Of a stretch of 64,000 nucleotides of DNA, positions 32,421 through 46,162 are shown in pieces. The notes under the pieces are model-generated. The model searched no databases and was not told the origin of the DNA. It saw only the letters and a program-made list of their open reading frames with translations. Both the position numbers and the translations under genes were made by a program. This DNA is from Rhynochetos jubatus (taxonomy: Eukaryota > Chordata > Aves > Eurypygiformes > Rhynochetidae), in the NCBI GenBank assembly GCA_027574665.1, contig CM050659.1, positions 16,159,001 to 16,223,000 on the forward strand, given 5' to 3'. Position 1 is the first letter of the stretch, and every line of letters begins with the position of its first letter.

Positions 32421-35400
32421 GCCCACAGCTCCAGGGATAATTGGGATTGCAAAGGCCTGCCAAGAGGAGCACGACACTGCACTGACATGGCTCCTTCCCC
32501 TGCTTTCCTAGCCAGAACGTGGGGGGGGCCGTGGCCGGAAACCGCGGTCGGCAACTTCTAGGGTTAGGGTTAGGGTTAGGGTCCGGAGAACCAGAAAGCC
32601 CACAGCTCCAGGGATAATTGGGATTGCAAAGGCCTGCCAAGAGGAGCACGACACTGCACAGACATGGCTCCTTCCCCTGCTTTCCTAGCCAGAACCCAGG
32701 GGGGGCCGTCGCCGGAAACCGCGGTCGGCAACTTCTAGGGTTAGGGTTAGGGTTAGGGTCTGGAGAACCAGAAAGCCCACAGCTCCAGGGATAATTGGGA
32801 TTGCAAAGGCCTGCCAAGAGGAGCACGACACTGCACCGACATGGCTCCTTCCCCAGCTTTCCTAGCCAGAACCCAGGGGGGGCCATGCCCAGAAACCGCG
32901 GTCGGCAACTTCTAGGGTTAGGGTTAGGGTTAGGGTCCGGAGAACCAGAAAGCCCACAGCTCCAGGGATAATTGGGATTGCAAAGGCCTGCCAAGAGGAG
33001 CACGACACTGCACAGACATGGCTCCTTCCCCTGCTTTCCTAGCCAGAACCCGGGGGGGGCCGTGGCCGGAAACCGCGGTCGGCAACTTCTAGGGTTAGGG
33101 TTAGGGTCCGGAGAACCAGAAAGCCCACAGCTCCAGGGATAATTGGGATTGCAAAGGCCTGCCAAGAGGAGCACGACACTGCACAGACATGGCTCCTTCC
33201 CCAGCTTTCCTAGCCAAAACCCAGGGGGGGCCATGCCCAGAAACCGCGGTTGGCAACTTCTAGGGTTAGGGTTAGGGTTAGGGTCCGGAGAACCAGAAAG
33301 CCCACAGCTCCAGGGATAATTGGGATTGCAAAGGCCTGCCAAGAGGAGCACAACACTGCACAGACATGGCTCCTTCCCCTGCTTTCCTAGCCAGAACCCG
33401 GGGGGGGCCGTGGCCGGAAACCGCGGTCGGCAACTTCTAGGGTTAGGGTTAGGGTCCGGAGAACCAGAAAGCCCACAGCTCCAGGGATAATTGGGATTGC
33501 AAAGGCCTGCCAAGAGGAGCACGACACTGCACAGACATGGCTCCTTCCCCAGCTTTCCTAGCCAAAACCCAGGGGGGGCCATGCCCAGAAACCGCGGTTG
33601 GCAACTTCTAGGGTTAGGGTTAGGGTTAGGGTCCGGAGAACCAGAAAGCCCACAGCTCCAGGGATAATTGGGATTGCAAAGGCCTGCCAAGAGGAGCACA
33701 ACACTGCACAGACATGGCTCCTTCCCCAGCTTTCCTAGCCAGAACCCGGGGGGGGCCGTGGCCGGAAACCGCGGTCGGCAACTTCTAGGGTTAGGGTTAG
33801 GGTTAGGGTCTGGAGAACCAGAAAGCCCACAGCTCCAGGGATAATTGGGATTGCAAAGGCCTGCCAAGAGGAGCACGACACTGCACCGACATGGCTCCTT
33901 CCCCTGCTTTCCTAGCCAGAACCCAGGGGGGGCCATGCCCAGAAACCGCGGTCGGCAACTTCTAGGGTTAGGGTTAGGGTTAGGGTCTGGAGAACCAGAA
34001 AGCCCACAGCTCCAGGGATAATTGGGATTGCAAAGGCCTGCCAAGAGGAGCACGACACTGCACAGACATGGCTCCTTCCCCTGCTTTCCTAGCCAGAACC
34101 CGGGGGGGGGCCGTGGCCGGAAACCGCGGTCGGCAACTTCTAGGGTTAGGGTTAGGGTCCGGAGAACCAGAAAGCCCACAGCTCCAGGGATAATTGGGAT
34201 TGCAAAGGCCTGCCAAGAGGAGCACGACACTGCACAGACATGGCTCCTTCCCCAGCTTTCCTAGCCAAAACCCAGGGGGGGCCATGCCCAGAAACCGCAG
34301 TTGGCAACTTCTAGGGTTAGGGTTAGGGTTAGGGTCCGGAGAACCAGAAAGCCCACAGCTCCAGGGATAATTGGGATTGCAAAGGCCTGCCAAGAGGAGC
34401 ACGACACTGCACAGACATGGCTCCTTCCCCTGCTTTCCTAGCCAGAACCCGGGGGGGGCCGTGGCCGGAAACCGCGGTCGGCAACTTCTAGGGTTAGGGT
34501 TAGGGTTAGGGTCCGGAGAACCAGAAAGCCCACAGCTCCAGGGATAATTGGGATTGCAAAGGCCTGCCAAGAGGAGCACGACACTGCACCGACATGGCTC
34601 CTTCCCCAGCTTTCCTAGCCAGAACCCGGGGGGGGCCGTGGCCGGAAACCGCGGTCGGCAACTTTTTAGGGTTAGGGTTAGGGTTAGGGTCTGGAGAACC
34701 AGAAAGCCCACAGCTCCAGGGATAATTGGGATTGCAAAGGCCTGCCAAGAGGAGCACGACACTGCACCGACATGGCTCCTTCCCCAGCTTTCCTAGCCAG
34801 AACCCAGGGGGGGCCATGCCCAGAAACCGCTGTCGGCAACTTCTAGGGTTAGGGTTAGGTTTAGGGTCCGGAGAACCAGAAAGCCCACAGCTCCAGGGAT
34901 AATTGGGATTGCAAAGGCCTGCCAAGAGGAGCACGACACTGCACAGACATGGCTCCTTCCCCTGCTTTCCTAGCCAGAACCCTGGGGGGGCCGTCGCCGG
35001 AAACCGCGGTCGGCAACTTCTAGGGTTAGGGTTAGGGTTAGGGTCCGGAGAACCAGAAAGCCCACAGCTCCAGGGATAATTGGGATTGCAAAGGCCTGCC
35101 AAGAGGAGCACGACACTGCACAGACATGGCTCCTTCCCCTGCTTTCCTAGCCAGAACCCAGGGGGGGCCATGCCCGGAAACCGCGGTCGGCAACTTCTAG
35201 GGTTAGGGTTAGGGTTAGGGTCCGGAGAACCAGAAAGCCCACAGCTCCAGGGATAATTGGGATTGCAAAGGCCTGCCAAGAGGAGCACGACACTGCACAG
35301 ACATGGCTCCTTCCCCAGCTTTCCTAGCCAGAACCCAGGGGGGGCCGTCGCCGGAAACCGCGGTCGGCAACTTCTAGGGTTAGGGTTAGGGTTAGGGTCT

Positions 35401-37703
35401 GGAGAACCAGAAAGCCCACAGCTCCAGGGATAATTGGGATTGCAAAGGCCTGCCAAGAGGAGCACGACACTGCACCGACATGGCTCCTTCCCCAGCTTTC
35501 CTAGCCAGAACCCAGGGGGGGCCATGCCCAGAAACCGCGGTCGGCAAGTTCTAGGGTTAGGGTTAGGGTTAGGGTCCGGAGAACCAGAAAGCCCACAGCT
35601 CCAGGGATAATTGGGATTGCAAAGGCCTGCCAAGAGGAGCACGACACTGCACCGACATGGCTCCTTCCCCTGCTTTCCTAGCCAGAACCCAGGGGGGGCC
35701 ATGCCCAGAAACCGCGGTTGGCAACTTCTAGGGTTAGGGTTAGGGTTAGGGTCCGGAGAACCAGAAAGCCCACAGCTCCAGGGATAATTGGGATTGCAAA
35801 GGCCTGCCAAGAGGAGCACGACACTGCACAGACATGGCTCCTTCCCCTGCTTTCCTAGCCAGAACCCGGGGGGGGCCGTGGCCGGAAACCGCGGTCGGCA
35901 ACTTCTAGGGTTAGGGTTAGGGTTAGGGTCCGGAGAACCAGAAAGCCCACAGCTCCAGGGATAATTGGGATTGCAAAGGCCTGCCAAGAGGAGCACGACA
36001 CTGCACAGACATGGCTCCTTCCCCAGCTTTCCTAGCCAGAACCCGGGGGGGGCTGTGGCCGGAAACCGCGGTTGGCAACTTCTAGGGTTAGGGTTAGGGT
36101 TAGGGTCCGGAGAACCAGAAAGCCCACAGCTCCAGGGATAATTGGGATTGCAAAGGCCTGCCAAGAGGAGCACGACACGGCACAGACATGGCTCCTTCCC
36201 CTGCTTTCCTGGCCAGAACCCGGGGGGGGCCGTGGCCGGAAACCGCGGTCGGCAACTTCTAGGGTTAGGGTTAGGGTCCGGAGAACCAGAAAGCCCACAG
36301 CTCCAGGGATAATTGGGATTGCAAAGGCCTGCCAAGAGGAGCACGACACTGCACAGACATGGCTCCTTCCCCAGCTTTCCTAGCCAGAACCCAGGGGGGG
36401 CCGTGGCCGGAAACCGCGGTCGGCAACTTCTAGGGTTAGGGTTAGGGTTAGGGTCCGGAGAACCAGAAAGCCCACAGCTCCAGGGATAATTGGGATTGCA
36501 AAGGCCTGCCAAGAGGAGCACGACACTGCACAGACATGGCTCCTTCCCCAGCTTTCCTAGCCAGAACCCGGGGGGGTCCGTGGCCGGAAACCACGGTCGG
36601 CAACTTCTAGGGTTAGGGTTAGGGTTAGGGTCCGGAGAACCAGAAAGCCCACAGCTCCAGGGATAATTGGGATTGCAAAGGCCTGCCAAGAGGAGCACGA
36701 CACTGCACAGACATGGCTCCTTCCCCTGCTTTCCTAGCCAGAACCCAGGGGGGGCCGTGGCCGGAAACCGCGGTCGGCAACTTCTAGGGTTAGGGTTAGG
36801 GTTAGGGTCCGGAGAACCAGAAAGCCCACAGCTCCAGGGATAATTGGGATTGCAAAGGCCTGCCAAGAGGAGCACGACACTGCACAGACATGGCTCCTTC
36901 CCCAGCTTTCCTAGCCAGAACCCAGGGCTGGCCGTGGCCGGAAATCGCGGTCGGCAACTTCTAGGGTTAGGGTTAGGGTTAGAGTCCGGAGAACCAGAAA
37001 GCCCACAGCTCCAGGGATAATTGGGATTGCAAAGGCCTGCCAAGAGGAGCACGACACTGCACAGACATGGCTCCTTCCCCTGCTTTCCTAGCCAGAACAC
37101 GGGGGGGGCCGTGGCCGGAAACCGCGGTCGGCAACTTCTAGGGTTAGGGTTAGGGTCCGGAGAACCAGAAAGCCCACAGCTCCAGGGATAATTGGGATTG
37201 CAAAGGCCTGCCAAGAGGAGCACGACACTGCACAGACATGGCTCCTTCCCCAGCTTTCCTAGCCAGAACCCAGGGGGGGCCATGCCCATAAATCGCGGTC
37301 GGCAACTTCTAGGGTTAGGGTTAGGGTTAGGGTCCGGAGAACCAGAAAGCCCACAGCTCCAGGGATAATTGGGATTGCAAAGGCCTGCCAAGAGGAGCAC
37401 GACACTGCACCGACATGGCTCCTTCCCCAGCTTTCCTAGCCAGAACCCAGGGGGGGCCGTGGCCGGAAACCGCGGTCGGCAACTTCTAGGGTTAGGGTTA
37501 GGGTTAGGGTCCGGAGAACCAGAAAGCCCACAGCTCCAGGGATAATTGGGATTGCAAAGGCCTGCCAAGAGGAGCACGACACTGCACAGACATGGCTCCT
37601 TCCCCAGCTTTCCTAGCCAGAACCCAGGGGGGGTCCGTGGCCGGAAACCGCGGTCGGCAACTTCTAGGGTTAGGGTTAGGGTTAGGGTCCGGAGAACCAG
37701 AAA

Positions 37704-38228
37704 GCCCACAGCTCCAGGGATAATTGGGATTGCAAAGGCCTGCCAAGAGGAGCACGACACTGCACAGACATGGCTCCTTCCCCTGCTTTCCTAGCCAGAA
37801 CCCGGGGGGGGCCGTGGCCGGAAACCGCGGTCGGCAACTTCTAGGGTTAGGGTTAGGGTCCGGAGAACCAGAAAGCCCACAGCTCCAGGGATAATTGGGA
37901 TTGCAAAGGCCTGCCAAGAGGAGCACGACACTGCACAGACATGGCTCCTTCCCCAGCTTTCCTAGCCAGAACCCAGGGGGGGCCATGCCCAGAAAGCGCG
38001 GTCGGCAACTTCTAGGGTTAGGGTTAGGGTTAGGGTCCGGAGAACCAGAAAGCCCACAGCTCCAGGGATAATTGGGATTGCAAAGGCCTGCCAAGAGGAG
38101 CACGACACTGCACAGACATGGCTCCTTCCCCTGCTTTCCTAGCCAGAACCCAGGGGGGGCCGTGGCTGGAAACCGCGGTCGGCAACTTCTAGGGTTAGGG
38201 TTAGGGTTAGGGTCCGGAGAACCAGAAA
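37704..38228 (+). repeat. Right-family module, first three units only
   Basis: A three-hexamer CCGTGG unit, an ATGCCCAGAAAGCGCGG unit (37987) and a GTGGCTGG unit are present. The array then departs to an ATAACTGGG unit (near 38247) with CACCGAC. 171 + 177 + 177 bp. Confidence 0.8.
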
Positions 38229-38500
38229 GCCCACAGCTCCAGGGATAACTGGGATTGCAAAGGCCTGCCAAGAGGAGCACGACACTGCACCGACATGGCT
38301 CCTTCCCCAGCTTTCCTAGCCAGAACCCGGGGGGGGCCGTGGCCGGAAACCGCGGTCGGCAACTTCTAGGGTTAGGGTTAGGGTTAGGGTCCGGAAAACC
38401 AGAAAGCCCACAGCTCCAGGGATAATTGGGATTGCAAAGGCCTGCCAAGAGGAGCACGACACTGCACAGACATGGCTCCTTCCCCAGCTTTCCTAGCCAG

Positions 38501-40441
38501 AACCCAGGGCTGGCCGTGGCCGGAAACCGCGGTCGGCAACTTCTAGGGTTAGGGTTAGGGTTAGGGTCCGGAGAACCAGAAAGCCCACAGCTCCAGGGAT
38601 AATTGGGATTGCAAAGGCCTGCCAAGAGGAGCACGACACTGCACCGACATGGCTCCTTCCCCTGCTTTCCTAGCCAGAACCCGGGGGGGGCCGTGGCCGG
38701 AAACCGCGGTCGGCAACTTCTAGGGTTAGGGTTAGGGTCCGGAGAACCAGAAAGCCCACAGCTCCAGGGATAATTGGGATTGCAAAGGCCTGCCAAGAGG
38801 AGCACGACACTGCACAGACATGGCTCCTTCCCCAGCTTTCCTAGCCAGAACCCAGGGGGGGCCATGCCCAGAAAGCGCGGTCGGCAACTTCTAGGGTTAG
38901 GGTTAGGGTTAGGGTCCGGAGAACCAGAAAGCCCACAGCTCCAGGGATAATTGGGATTGCAAAGGCCTGCCAAGAGGAGCACGACACTGCACAGACATGG
39001 CTCCTTCCCCTGCTTTCCTAGCCAGAACCCAGGGGGGGCCGTGGCTGGAAACCGCGGTCGGCAACTTCTAGGGTTAGGGTTAGGGTTAGGGTCCGGAGAA
39101 CCAGAAAGCCCACAGCTCCAGGGATAATTGGGATTGCAAAGGCCTGCCAAGAGGAGCACAACACTGCACAGACATGGCTCCTTCCCCAGCTTTCCTAGCC
39201 AGAACCCGGGGGGGGCCATGCCCAGAAACCGCGGTCGGCAAGTTCTAGGGTTAGGGTTAGGTTTAGGGTCCGGAGAACCAGAAAGCCCACAGCTCCAGGG
39301 ATAATTGGGATTGCAAAGGCCTGCCAAGAGGAGCACGACACTGCACAGACATGGCTCCTTCCCCTGCTTTCCTAGCCAGAACCCAGGGGGGGCCATGCCC
39401 GGAAACCGCGGTTGGCAACTTCTAGGGTTAGGGTTAGGGTTAGGGTCCGGAGAACCAGAAAGCCCACAGCTCCAGGGATAATTGGGATTGCAAAGGCCTG
39501 CCAAGAGGAGCACGACACTGCACAGACATGGCTCCTTCCCCTGCTTTCCTAGCCAGAACCCAGGGGGGGCCGTCGCCGGAAACCGCGGTCGGCAACTTCT
39601 AGGGTTAGGGTTAGGGTTAGGGTCTGGAGAACCAGAAAGCCCACAGCTCCAGGGATAATTGGGATTGCAAAGGCCTGCCAAGAGGAGCACGACACTGCAC
39701 AGACATGGCTCCTTCCCCAGCTTTCCTAGCCAGAACCCGGGGGGGGCCGTGGCCGGAAACCGCGGTCGGCAACTTCTAGGGTTAGGGTTAGGGTTAGGGT
39801 CCGGAGAACCAGAAAGCCCACAGCTCCAGGGATAATTGGGATTGCAAAGGCCTGCCAAGAGGAGCACGACACTGCACCGACATGGCTCCTTCCCCTGCTT
39901 TCCTAGCCAGAACCCAGGGGGGGCCATGCCCGGAAACCGCGGTCGGCAACTTCTAGGGTTAGGGTTAGGGTTAGGGTCCGGAGAACCAGAAAGCCCACAG
40001 CTCCAGGGATAATTGGGATTGCAAAGGCCTGCCAAGAGGAGCACGACACTGCACCGACATGGCTCCTTCCCCAGCTTTCCTAGCCAGAACCCAGGGGGGG
40101 CCATGCCCAGAAACCGCGGTTGGCAACTTCTAGGGTTAGGGTTAGGGTTAGGGTCCGGAGAACCAGAAAGCCCACAGCTCCAGGGATAATTGGGATTGCA
40201 AAGGCCTGCCAAGAGGAGCACGACACTGCACAGACATGGCTCCTTCCCCTGCTTTCCTAGCCAGAACCCGGGGGGGGCCGTGGCCGGAAACCGCGGTCGG
40301 CAACTTCTAGGGTTAGGGTTAGGGTTAGGGTCCGGAGAACCAGAAAGCCCACAGCTCCAGGGATAATTGGGATTGCAAAGGCCTGCCAAGAGGAGCACGA
40401 CACTGCACAGACATGGCTCCTTCCCCAGCTTTCCTAGCCAG
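38501..40441 (+). repeat. 11-unit tandem duplication, left copy (1941 bp)
   Basis: From the AGGGCTGGCC unit (38501) through the full module and six further units (GTCGCCGG with TCTGGAG, CCGTGG, ATGCCCGG, ATGCCCAG with GTTGGC, CCGTGG) the order repeats directly to the right. Matching marks: 38501/40442, 38866/40807 and 39261/41201. Confidence 0.87.
38583..39461 (+). repeat. Right-family module, full five-unit copy (879 bp)
   Basis: The complete order is as follows. Unit 1 has CCGTGG and three hexamers (38583). Unit 2 has ATGCCCAG plus AAAGCGCGG (38754). Unit 3 has CCGTGGCTGG (38931). Unit 4 has CACAACACTG, ATGCCCAG, CAAGTTC and GGTTTAGGG (39108). Unit 5 has ATGCCCGG and GTTGGC (39285). Lengths are 171 then four times 177 bp. 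The same five occur in the same order at 40524 and 44576. Confidence 0.9.
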
Positions 40442-42230
40442 AACCCAGGGCTGGCCGTGGCCGGAAACCGCGGTCGGCAACTTCTAGGGTTAGGGTTAGG
40501 GTTAGGGTCCGGAGAACCAGAAAGCCCACAGCTCCAGGGATAATTGGGATTGCAAAGGCCTGCCAAGAGGAGCACGACACTGCACCGACATGGCTCCTTC
40601 CCCTGCTTTCCTAGCCAGAACCCGGGGGGGGCCGTGGCCGGAAACCGCGGTCGGCAACTTCTAGGGTTAGGGTTAGGGTCCGGAGAACCAGAAAGCCCAC
40701 AGCTCCAGGGATAATTGGGATTGCAAAGGCCTGCCAAGAGGAGCACGACACTGCACAGACATGGCTCCTTCCCCAGCTTTCCTAGCCAGAACCCAGGGGG
40801 GGCCATGCCCAGAAAGCGCGGTCGGCAACTTCTAGGGTTAGGGTTAGGGTTAGGGTCCGGAGAACCAGAAAGCCCACAGCTCCAGGGATAATTGGGATTG
40901 CAAAGGCCTGCCAAGAGGAGCACGACACTGCACAGACATGGCTCCTTCCCCTGCTTTCCTAGCCAGAACCCAGGGGGGGCCGTGGCTGGAAACCGCGGTC
41001 GGCAACTTCTAGGGTTAGGGTTAGGGTTAGGGTCCGGAGAACCAGAAAGCCCACAGCTCCAGGGATAATTGGGATTGCAAAGGCCTGCCAAGAGGAGCAC
41101 AACACTGCACAGACATGGCTCCTTCCCCAGCTTTCCTAGCCAGAACCCGGGGGGGCCATGCCCAGAAACCGCGGTCGGCAAGTTCTAGGGTTAGGGTTAG
41201 GTTTAGGGTCCGGAGAACCAGAAAGCCCACAGCTCCAGGGATAATTGGGATTGCAAAGGCCTGCCAAGAGGAGCACGACACTGCACAGACATGGCTCCTT
41301 CCCCTGCTTTCCTAGCCAGAACCCAGGGGGGGCCATGCCCGGAAACCGCGGTTGGCAACTTCTAGGGTTAGGGTTAGGGTTAGGGTCCGGAGAACCAGAA
41401 AGCCCACAGCTCCAGGGATAATTGGGATTGCAAAGGCCTGCCAAGAGGAGCACGACACTGCACAGACATGGCTCCTTCCCCTGCTTTCCTAGCCAGAACC
41501 CAGGGGGGGCCGTCGCCGGAAACCGCGGTCGGCAACTTCTAGGGTTAGGGTTAGGGTTAGGGTCTGGAGAACCAGAAAGCCCACAGCTCCAGGGATAATT
41601 GGGATTGCAAAGGCCTGCCAAGAGGAGCACGACACTGCACAGACATGGCTCCTTCCCCTGCTTTCCTAGCCAGAACCCGGGGGGGGCCGTGGCCGGAAAC
41701 CGCGGTCGGCAACTTCTAGGGTTAGGGTTAGGGTTAGGGTCCGGAGAACCAGAAAGCCCACAGCTCCAGGGATAATTGGGATTGCAAAGGCCTGCCAAGA
41801 GGAGCACGACACTGCACCGACATGGCTCCTTCCCCTGCTTTCCTAGCCAGAACCCAGGGGGGGCCATGCCCGGAAACCGCGGTCGGCAACTTCTAGGGTT
41901 AGGGTTAGGGTTAGGGTCCGGAGAACCAGAAAGCCCACAGCTCCAGGGATAATTGGGATTGCAAAGGCCTGCCAAGAGGAGCACGACACTGCACCGACAT
42001 GGCTCCTTCCCCAGCTTTCCTAGCCAGAACCCAGGGGGGGCCATGCCCAGAAACCGCGGTTGGCAACTTCTAGGGTTAGGGTTAGGGTTAGGGTCCGGAG
42101 AACCAGAAAGCCCACAGCTCCAGGGATAATTGGGATTGCAAAGGCCTGCCAAGAGGAGCACGACACTGCACAGACATGGCTCCTTCCCCTGCTTTCCTAG
42201 CCAGAACCCGGGGGGGGCCGTGGCCGGAAA
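40442..42230 (+). repeat. 11-unit tandem duplication, right copy
   Basis: Direct repeat of 38501-40441. It ends near 42.23 kb, where the right copy has a three-hexamer block and is followed by a CAAAACCCAGG unit instead of AGGGCTGGCC. One A/T difference in TTCCCC[A/T]GC near 41.66 kb separates the copies. Confidence 0.85.
40524..41401 (+). repeat. Right-family module, full five-unit copy (878 bp)
   Basis: Same order as 38583-39461, 1941 bp downstream. One G is missing from the poly-G tract of the fourth unit. GGTTTAGGG lies at 41201. Confidence 0.9.
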
Positions 42231-42988
42231 CCGCGGTCGGCAACTTCTAGGGTTAGGGTTAGGGTCCGGAGAACCAGAAAGCCCACAGCTCCAGGGATAA
42301 TTGGGATTGCAAAGGCCTGCCAAGAGGAGCACGACACTGCACAGACATGGCTCCTTCCCCAGCTTTCCTAGCCAAAACCCAGGGGGGGCCATGCCCAGAA
42401 ACCGCGGTTGGCAACTTCTAGGGTTAGGGTTAGGGTTAGGGTCCGGAGAACCAGAAAGCCCACAGCTCCAGGGATAATTGGGATTGCAAAGGCCTGCCAA
42501 GAGGAGCACGACACTGCACAGACATGGCTCCTTCCCCTGCTTTCCTAGCCAGAACCCGGGGGGGGCCGTGGCCGGAAACCGCGGTCGGCAACTTCTAGGG
42601 TTAGGGTTAGGGTTAGGGTCCGGAGAACCAGAAAGCCCACAGCTCCAGGGATAATTGGGATTGCAAAGGCCTGCCAAGAGGAGCACGACACTGCACCGAC
42701 ATGGCTCCTTCCCCTGCTTTCCTAGCCAGAACCCGGGGGGGGCTGTGGCCGGAAACCGCGGTCGGCAACTTCTAGGGTTAGGGTTAGGGTTAGGGTCCGG
42801 AGAACCAGAAAGCCCACAGCTCCAGGGATAATTGGGATTGCAAAGGCCTGCCAAGAGGAGCACGACACTGCACAGACATGGCTCCTTCCCCAGCTTTCCT
42901 AGCCAGAACCCAGGGCTGGCCGTGGCCGGAAACCGCGGTCGGCAACTTCTAGGGTTAGGGTTAGGGTTAGGGTCCGGAGAACCAGAAA

Positions 42989-43690
42989 GCCCACAGCTCC
43001 AGGGATAATTGGGATTGCAAAGGCCTGCCAAGAGGAGCACGACACTGCACCGACATGGCTCCTTCCCCAGCTTTCCTAGCCAGAACCCGGGGGGGGCCGT
43101 GGCCGGAAACCGCGGTCGGCAACTTCTAGGGTTAGGGTTAGGGTCCGGAGAACCAGAAAGCCCACAGCTCCAGGGATAATTGGGATTGCAAAGGCCTGCC
43201 AAGAGGAGCACGACACTGCACAGACATGGCTCCTTCCCCAGCTTTCCTAGGAAGAGCCCAGGGGGGGCCATGCCCAGAAACCGCGGTCGGCAACTTCTAG
43301 GGTTAGGGTTAGGGTTAGGGTCCGGAGAACCAGAAAGCCCACAGCTCCAGGGATAATTGGGATTGCAAAGGCCTGCCAAGAGGAGCACAACACTGCACAG
43401 ACATGGCTCCTTCCCCAGCTTTCCTAGCCAGAACCCAGGGGGGGCCATGCCCAGAAACCGCGGTCGGCAAGTTCTAGGGTTAGGGTTAGGTTTAGGGTCC
43501 GGAGAACCAGAAAGCCCACAGCTCCAGGGATAATTGGGATTGCAAAGGCCTGCCAAGAGGAGCACGACACTGCACAGACATGGCTCCTTCCCCTGCTTTC
43601 CTAGCCAGAACCCAGGGGGGGCCATGCCCGGAAACCGCGGTCGGCAACTTCTAGGGTTAGGGTTAGGGTTAGGGTCCGGAGAACCAGAAA
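42989..43690 (+). repeat. Right-family module, four-unit variant (702 bp)
   Basis: Units 1, 2, 4 and 5 of the module are present. Unit 3 (GTGGCTGG) is missing, and unit 2 carries CTAGGAAGAGCCC (43247) with normal AAACCGCGG in place of AAAGCGCGG. GGTTTAGGG lies at 43490. Confidence 0.85.
43247..43259 (+). repeat. Rare CTAGGAAGAGCCC variant, copy 1
   Basis: CTAGCCAGAACCC is changed at several positions to CTAGGAAGAGCCC. The only other instance seen is at 55916, 12669 bp away, in a different sequence context. Confidence 0.9.
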
Positions 43691-44575
43691 GCCCACAGCT
43701 CCAGGGATAATTGGGATTGCAAAGGCCTGCCAAGAGGAGCACGACACTGCACAGACATGGCTCCTTCCCCTGCTTTCCTAGCCAGAACCCGGGGGGGGCC
43801 GTGGCCGGAAACCGCGGTCGGCAACTTCTAGGGTTAGGGTTAGGGTTAGGGTCCGGAGAACCAGAAAGCCCACAGCTCCAGGGATAATTGGGATTGCAAA
43901 GGCCTGCCAAGAGGAGCACGACACTGCACAGACATGGCTCCTTCCCCAGCTTTCCTAGCCAAAACCCAGGGGGGGCCATGCCCAGAAACCGCGGTTGGCA
44001 ACTTCTAGGGTTAGGGTTAGGGTTAGGGTCCGGAGAACCAGAAAGCCCACAGCTCCAGGGATAATTGGGATTGCAAAGGCCTGCCAAGAGGAGCACGACA
44101 CTGCACAGACATGGCTCCTTCCCCTGCTTTCCTAGCCAGAACCCGGGGGGGGCCGTGGCCGGAAACCGCGGTCGGCAACTTCTAGGGTTAGGGTTAGGGT
44201 TAGGGTCCGGAGAACCAGAAAGCCCACAGCTCCAGGGATAATTGGGATTGCAAAGGCCTGCCAAGAGGAGCACGACACTGCACAGACATGGCTCCTTCCC
44301 CAGCTTTCCTAGCCAGAACCCGGGGGGGGCTGTGGCCGGAAACCGCGGTCGGCAACTTCTAGGGTTAGGGTTAGGGTTAGGGTCCGGAGAACCAGAAAGC
44401 CCACAGCTCCAGGGATAATTGGGATTGCAAAGGCCTGCCAAGAGGAGCACGACACTGCACAGACATGGCTCCTTCCCCAGCTTTCCTAGCCAGAACCCGG
44501 GGGGGTCCGTGGCCGGAAACCGCGGTCGGCAACTTCTAGGGTTAGGGTTAGGGTTAGGGTCCGGAGAACCAGAAA

Positions 44576-45454
44576 GCCCACAGCTCCAGGGATAATTGGG
44601 ATTGCAAAGGCCTGCCAAGAGGAGCACGACACTGCACCGACATGGCTCCTTCCCCTGCTTTCCTAGCCAGAACCCGGGGGGGGCCGTGGCCGGAAACCGC
44701 GGTCGGCAACTTCTAGGGTTAGGGTTAGGGTCCGGAGAACCAGAAAGCCCACAGCTCCAGGGATAATTGGGATTGCAAAGGCCTGCCAAGAGGAGCACGA
44801 CACTGCACAGACATGGCTCCTTCCCCAGCTTTCCTAGCCAGAACCCAGGGGGGGCCATGCCCAGAAAGCGCGGTCGGCAACTTCTAGGGTTAGGGTTAGG
44901 GTTAGGGTCCGGAGAACCAGAAAGCCCACAGCTCCAGGGATAATTGGGATTGCAAAGGCCTGCCAAGAGGAGCACGACACTGCACAGACATGGCTCCTTC
45001 CCCTGCTTTCCTAGCCAGAACCCAGGGGGGGCCGTGGCTGGAAACCGCGGTCGGCAACTTCTAGGGTTAGGGTTAGGGTTAGGGTCCGGAGAACCAGAAA
45101 GCCCACAGCTCCAGGGATAATTGGGATTGCAAAGGCCTGCCAAGAGGAGCACAACACTGCACAGACATGGCTCCTTCCCCAGCTTTCCTAGCCAGAACCC
45201 AGGGGGGGCCATGCCCAGAAACCGCGGTCGGCAAGTTCTAGGGTTAGGGTTAGGTTTAGGGTCCGGAGAACCAGAAAGCCCACAGCTCCAGGGATAATTG
45301 GGATTGCAAAGGCCTGCCAAGAGGAGCACGACACTGCACAGACATGGCTCCTTCCCCTGCTTTCCTAGCCAGAACCCAGGGGGGGCCATGCCCGGAAACC
45401 GCGGTCGGCAACTTCTAGGGTTAGGGTTAGGGTTAGGGTCCGGAGAACCAGAAA
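44576..45454 (+). repeat. Right-family module, full five-unit copy (879 bp)
   Basis: Five units in order: AAAGCGCGG from 44865, GTGGCTGG near 45031, CACAACACTG near 45151, GGTTTAGGG at 45254, and the ATGCCCGG unit near 45388. It differs from the 38583 copy by CCCAGGG against CCCGGGG in unit 4 and GTCGGC against GTTGGC in unit 5. Confidence 0.9.
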
Positions 45455-46162
45455 GCCCACAGCTCCAGGGATAATTGGGATTGCAAAGGCCTGCCAAGAG
45501 GAGCACGACACTGCACAGACATGGCTCCTTCCCCTGCTTTCCTAGCCAGAACCCGGGGGGGGCCGTGGCCGGAAACCGCGGTCGGCAACTTCTAGGGTTA
45601 GGGTTAGGGTTAGGGTCTGGAGAACCAGAAAGCCCACAGCTCCAGGGATAATTGGGATTGCAAAGGCCTGCCAAGAGGAGCACGACACTGCACCGACATG
45701 GCTCCTTCCCCAGCTTTCCTAGCCAGAACCCAGGGGGGGCCATGCCCAGAAACCGCGGTCGGCAACTTCTAGGGTTAGGGTTAGGGTTAGGGTCCGGAGA
45801 ACCAGAAAGCCCACAGCTCCAGGGATAATTGGGATTGCAAAGGCCTGCCAAGAGGAGCACGACACTGCACAGACATGGCTCCTTCCCCTGCTTTCCTAGC
45901 CAGAACCCGGGGGGGGCCATGGCCGGAAACCGCGGTCGGCAACTTCTAGGGTTAGGGTTAGGGTTAGGGTCCGGAGAACCAGAAAGCCCACAGCTCCAGG
46001 GATAATTGGGATTGCAAAGGCCTGCCAAGAGGAGCACGACACTGCACCGACATGGCTCCTTCCCCAGCTTTCCTAGCCAGAACCCAGGGGGGGCCATGCC
46101 CAGAAACCGCGGTCGGCAACTTCTAGGGTTAGGGTTAGGGTTAGGGTCCGGAGAACCAGAAA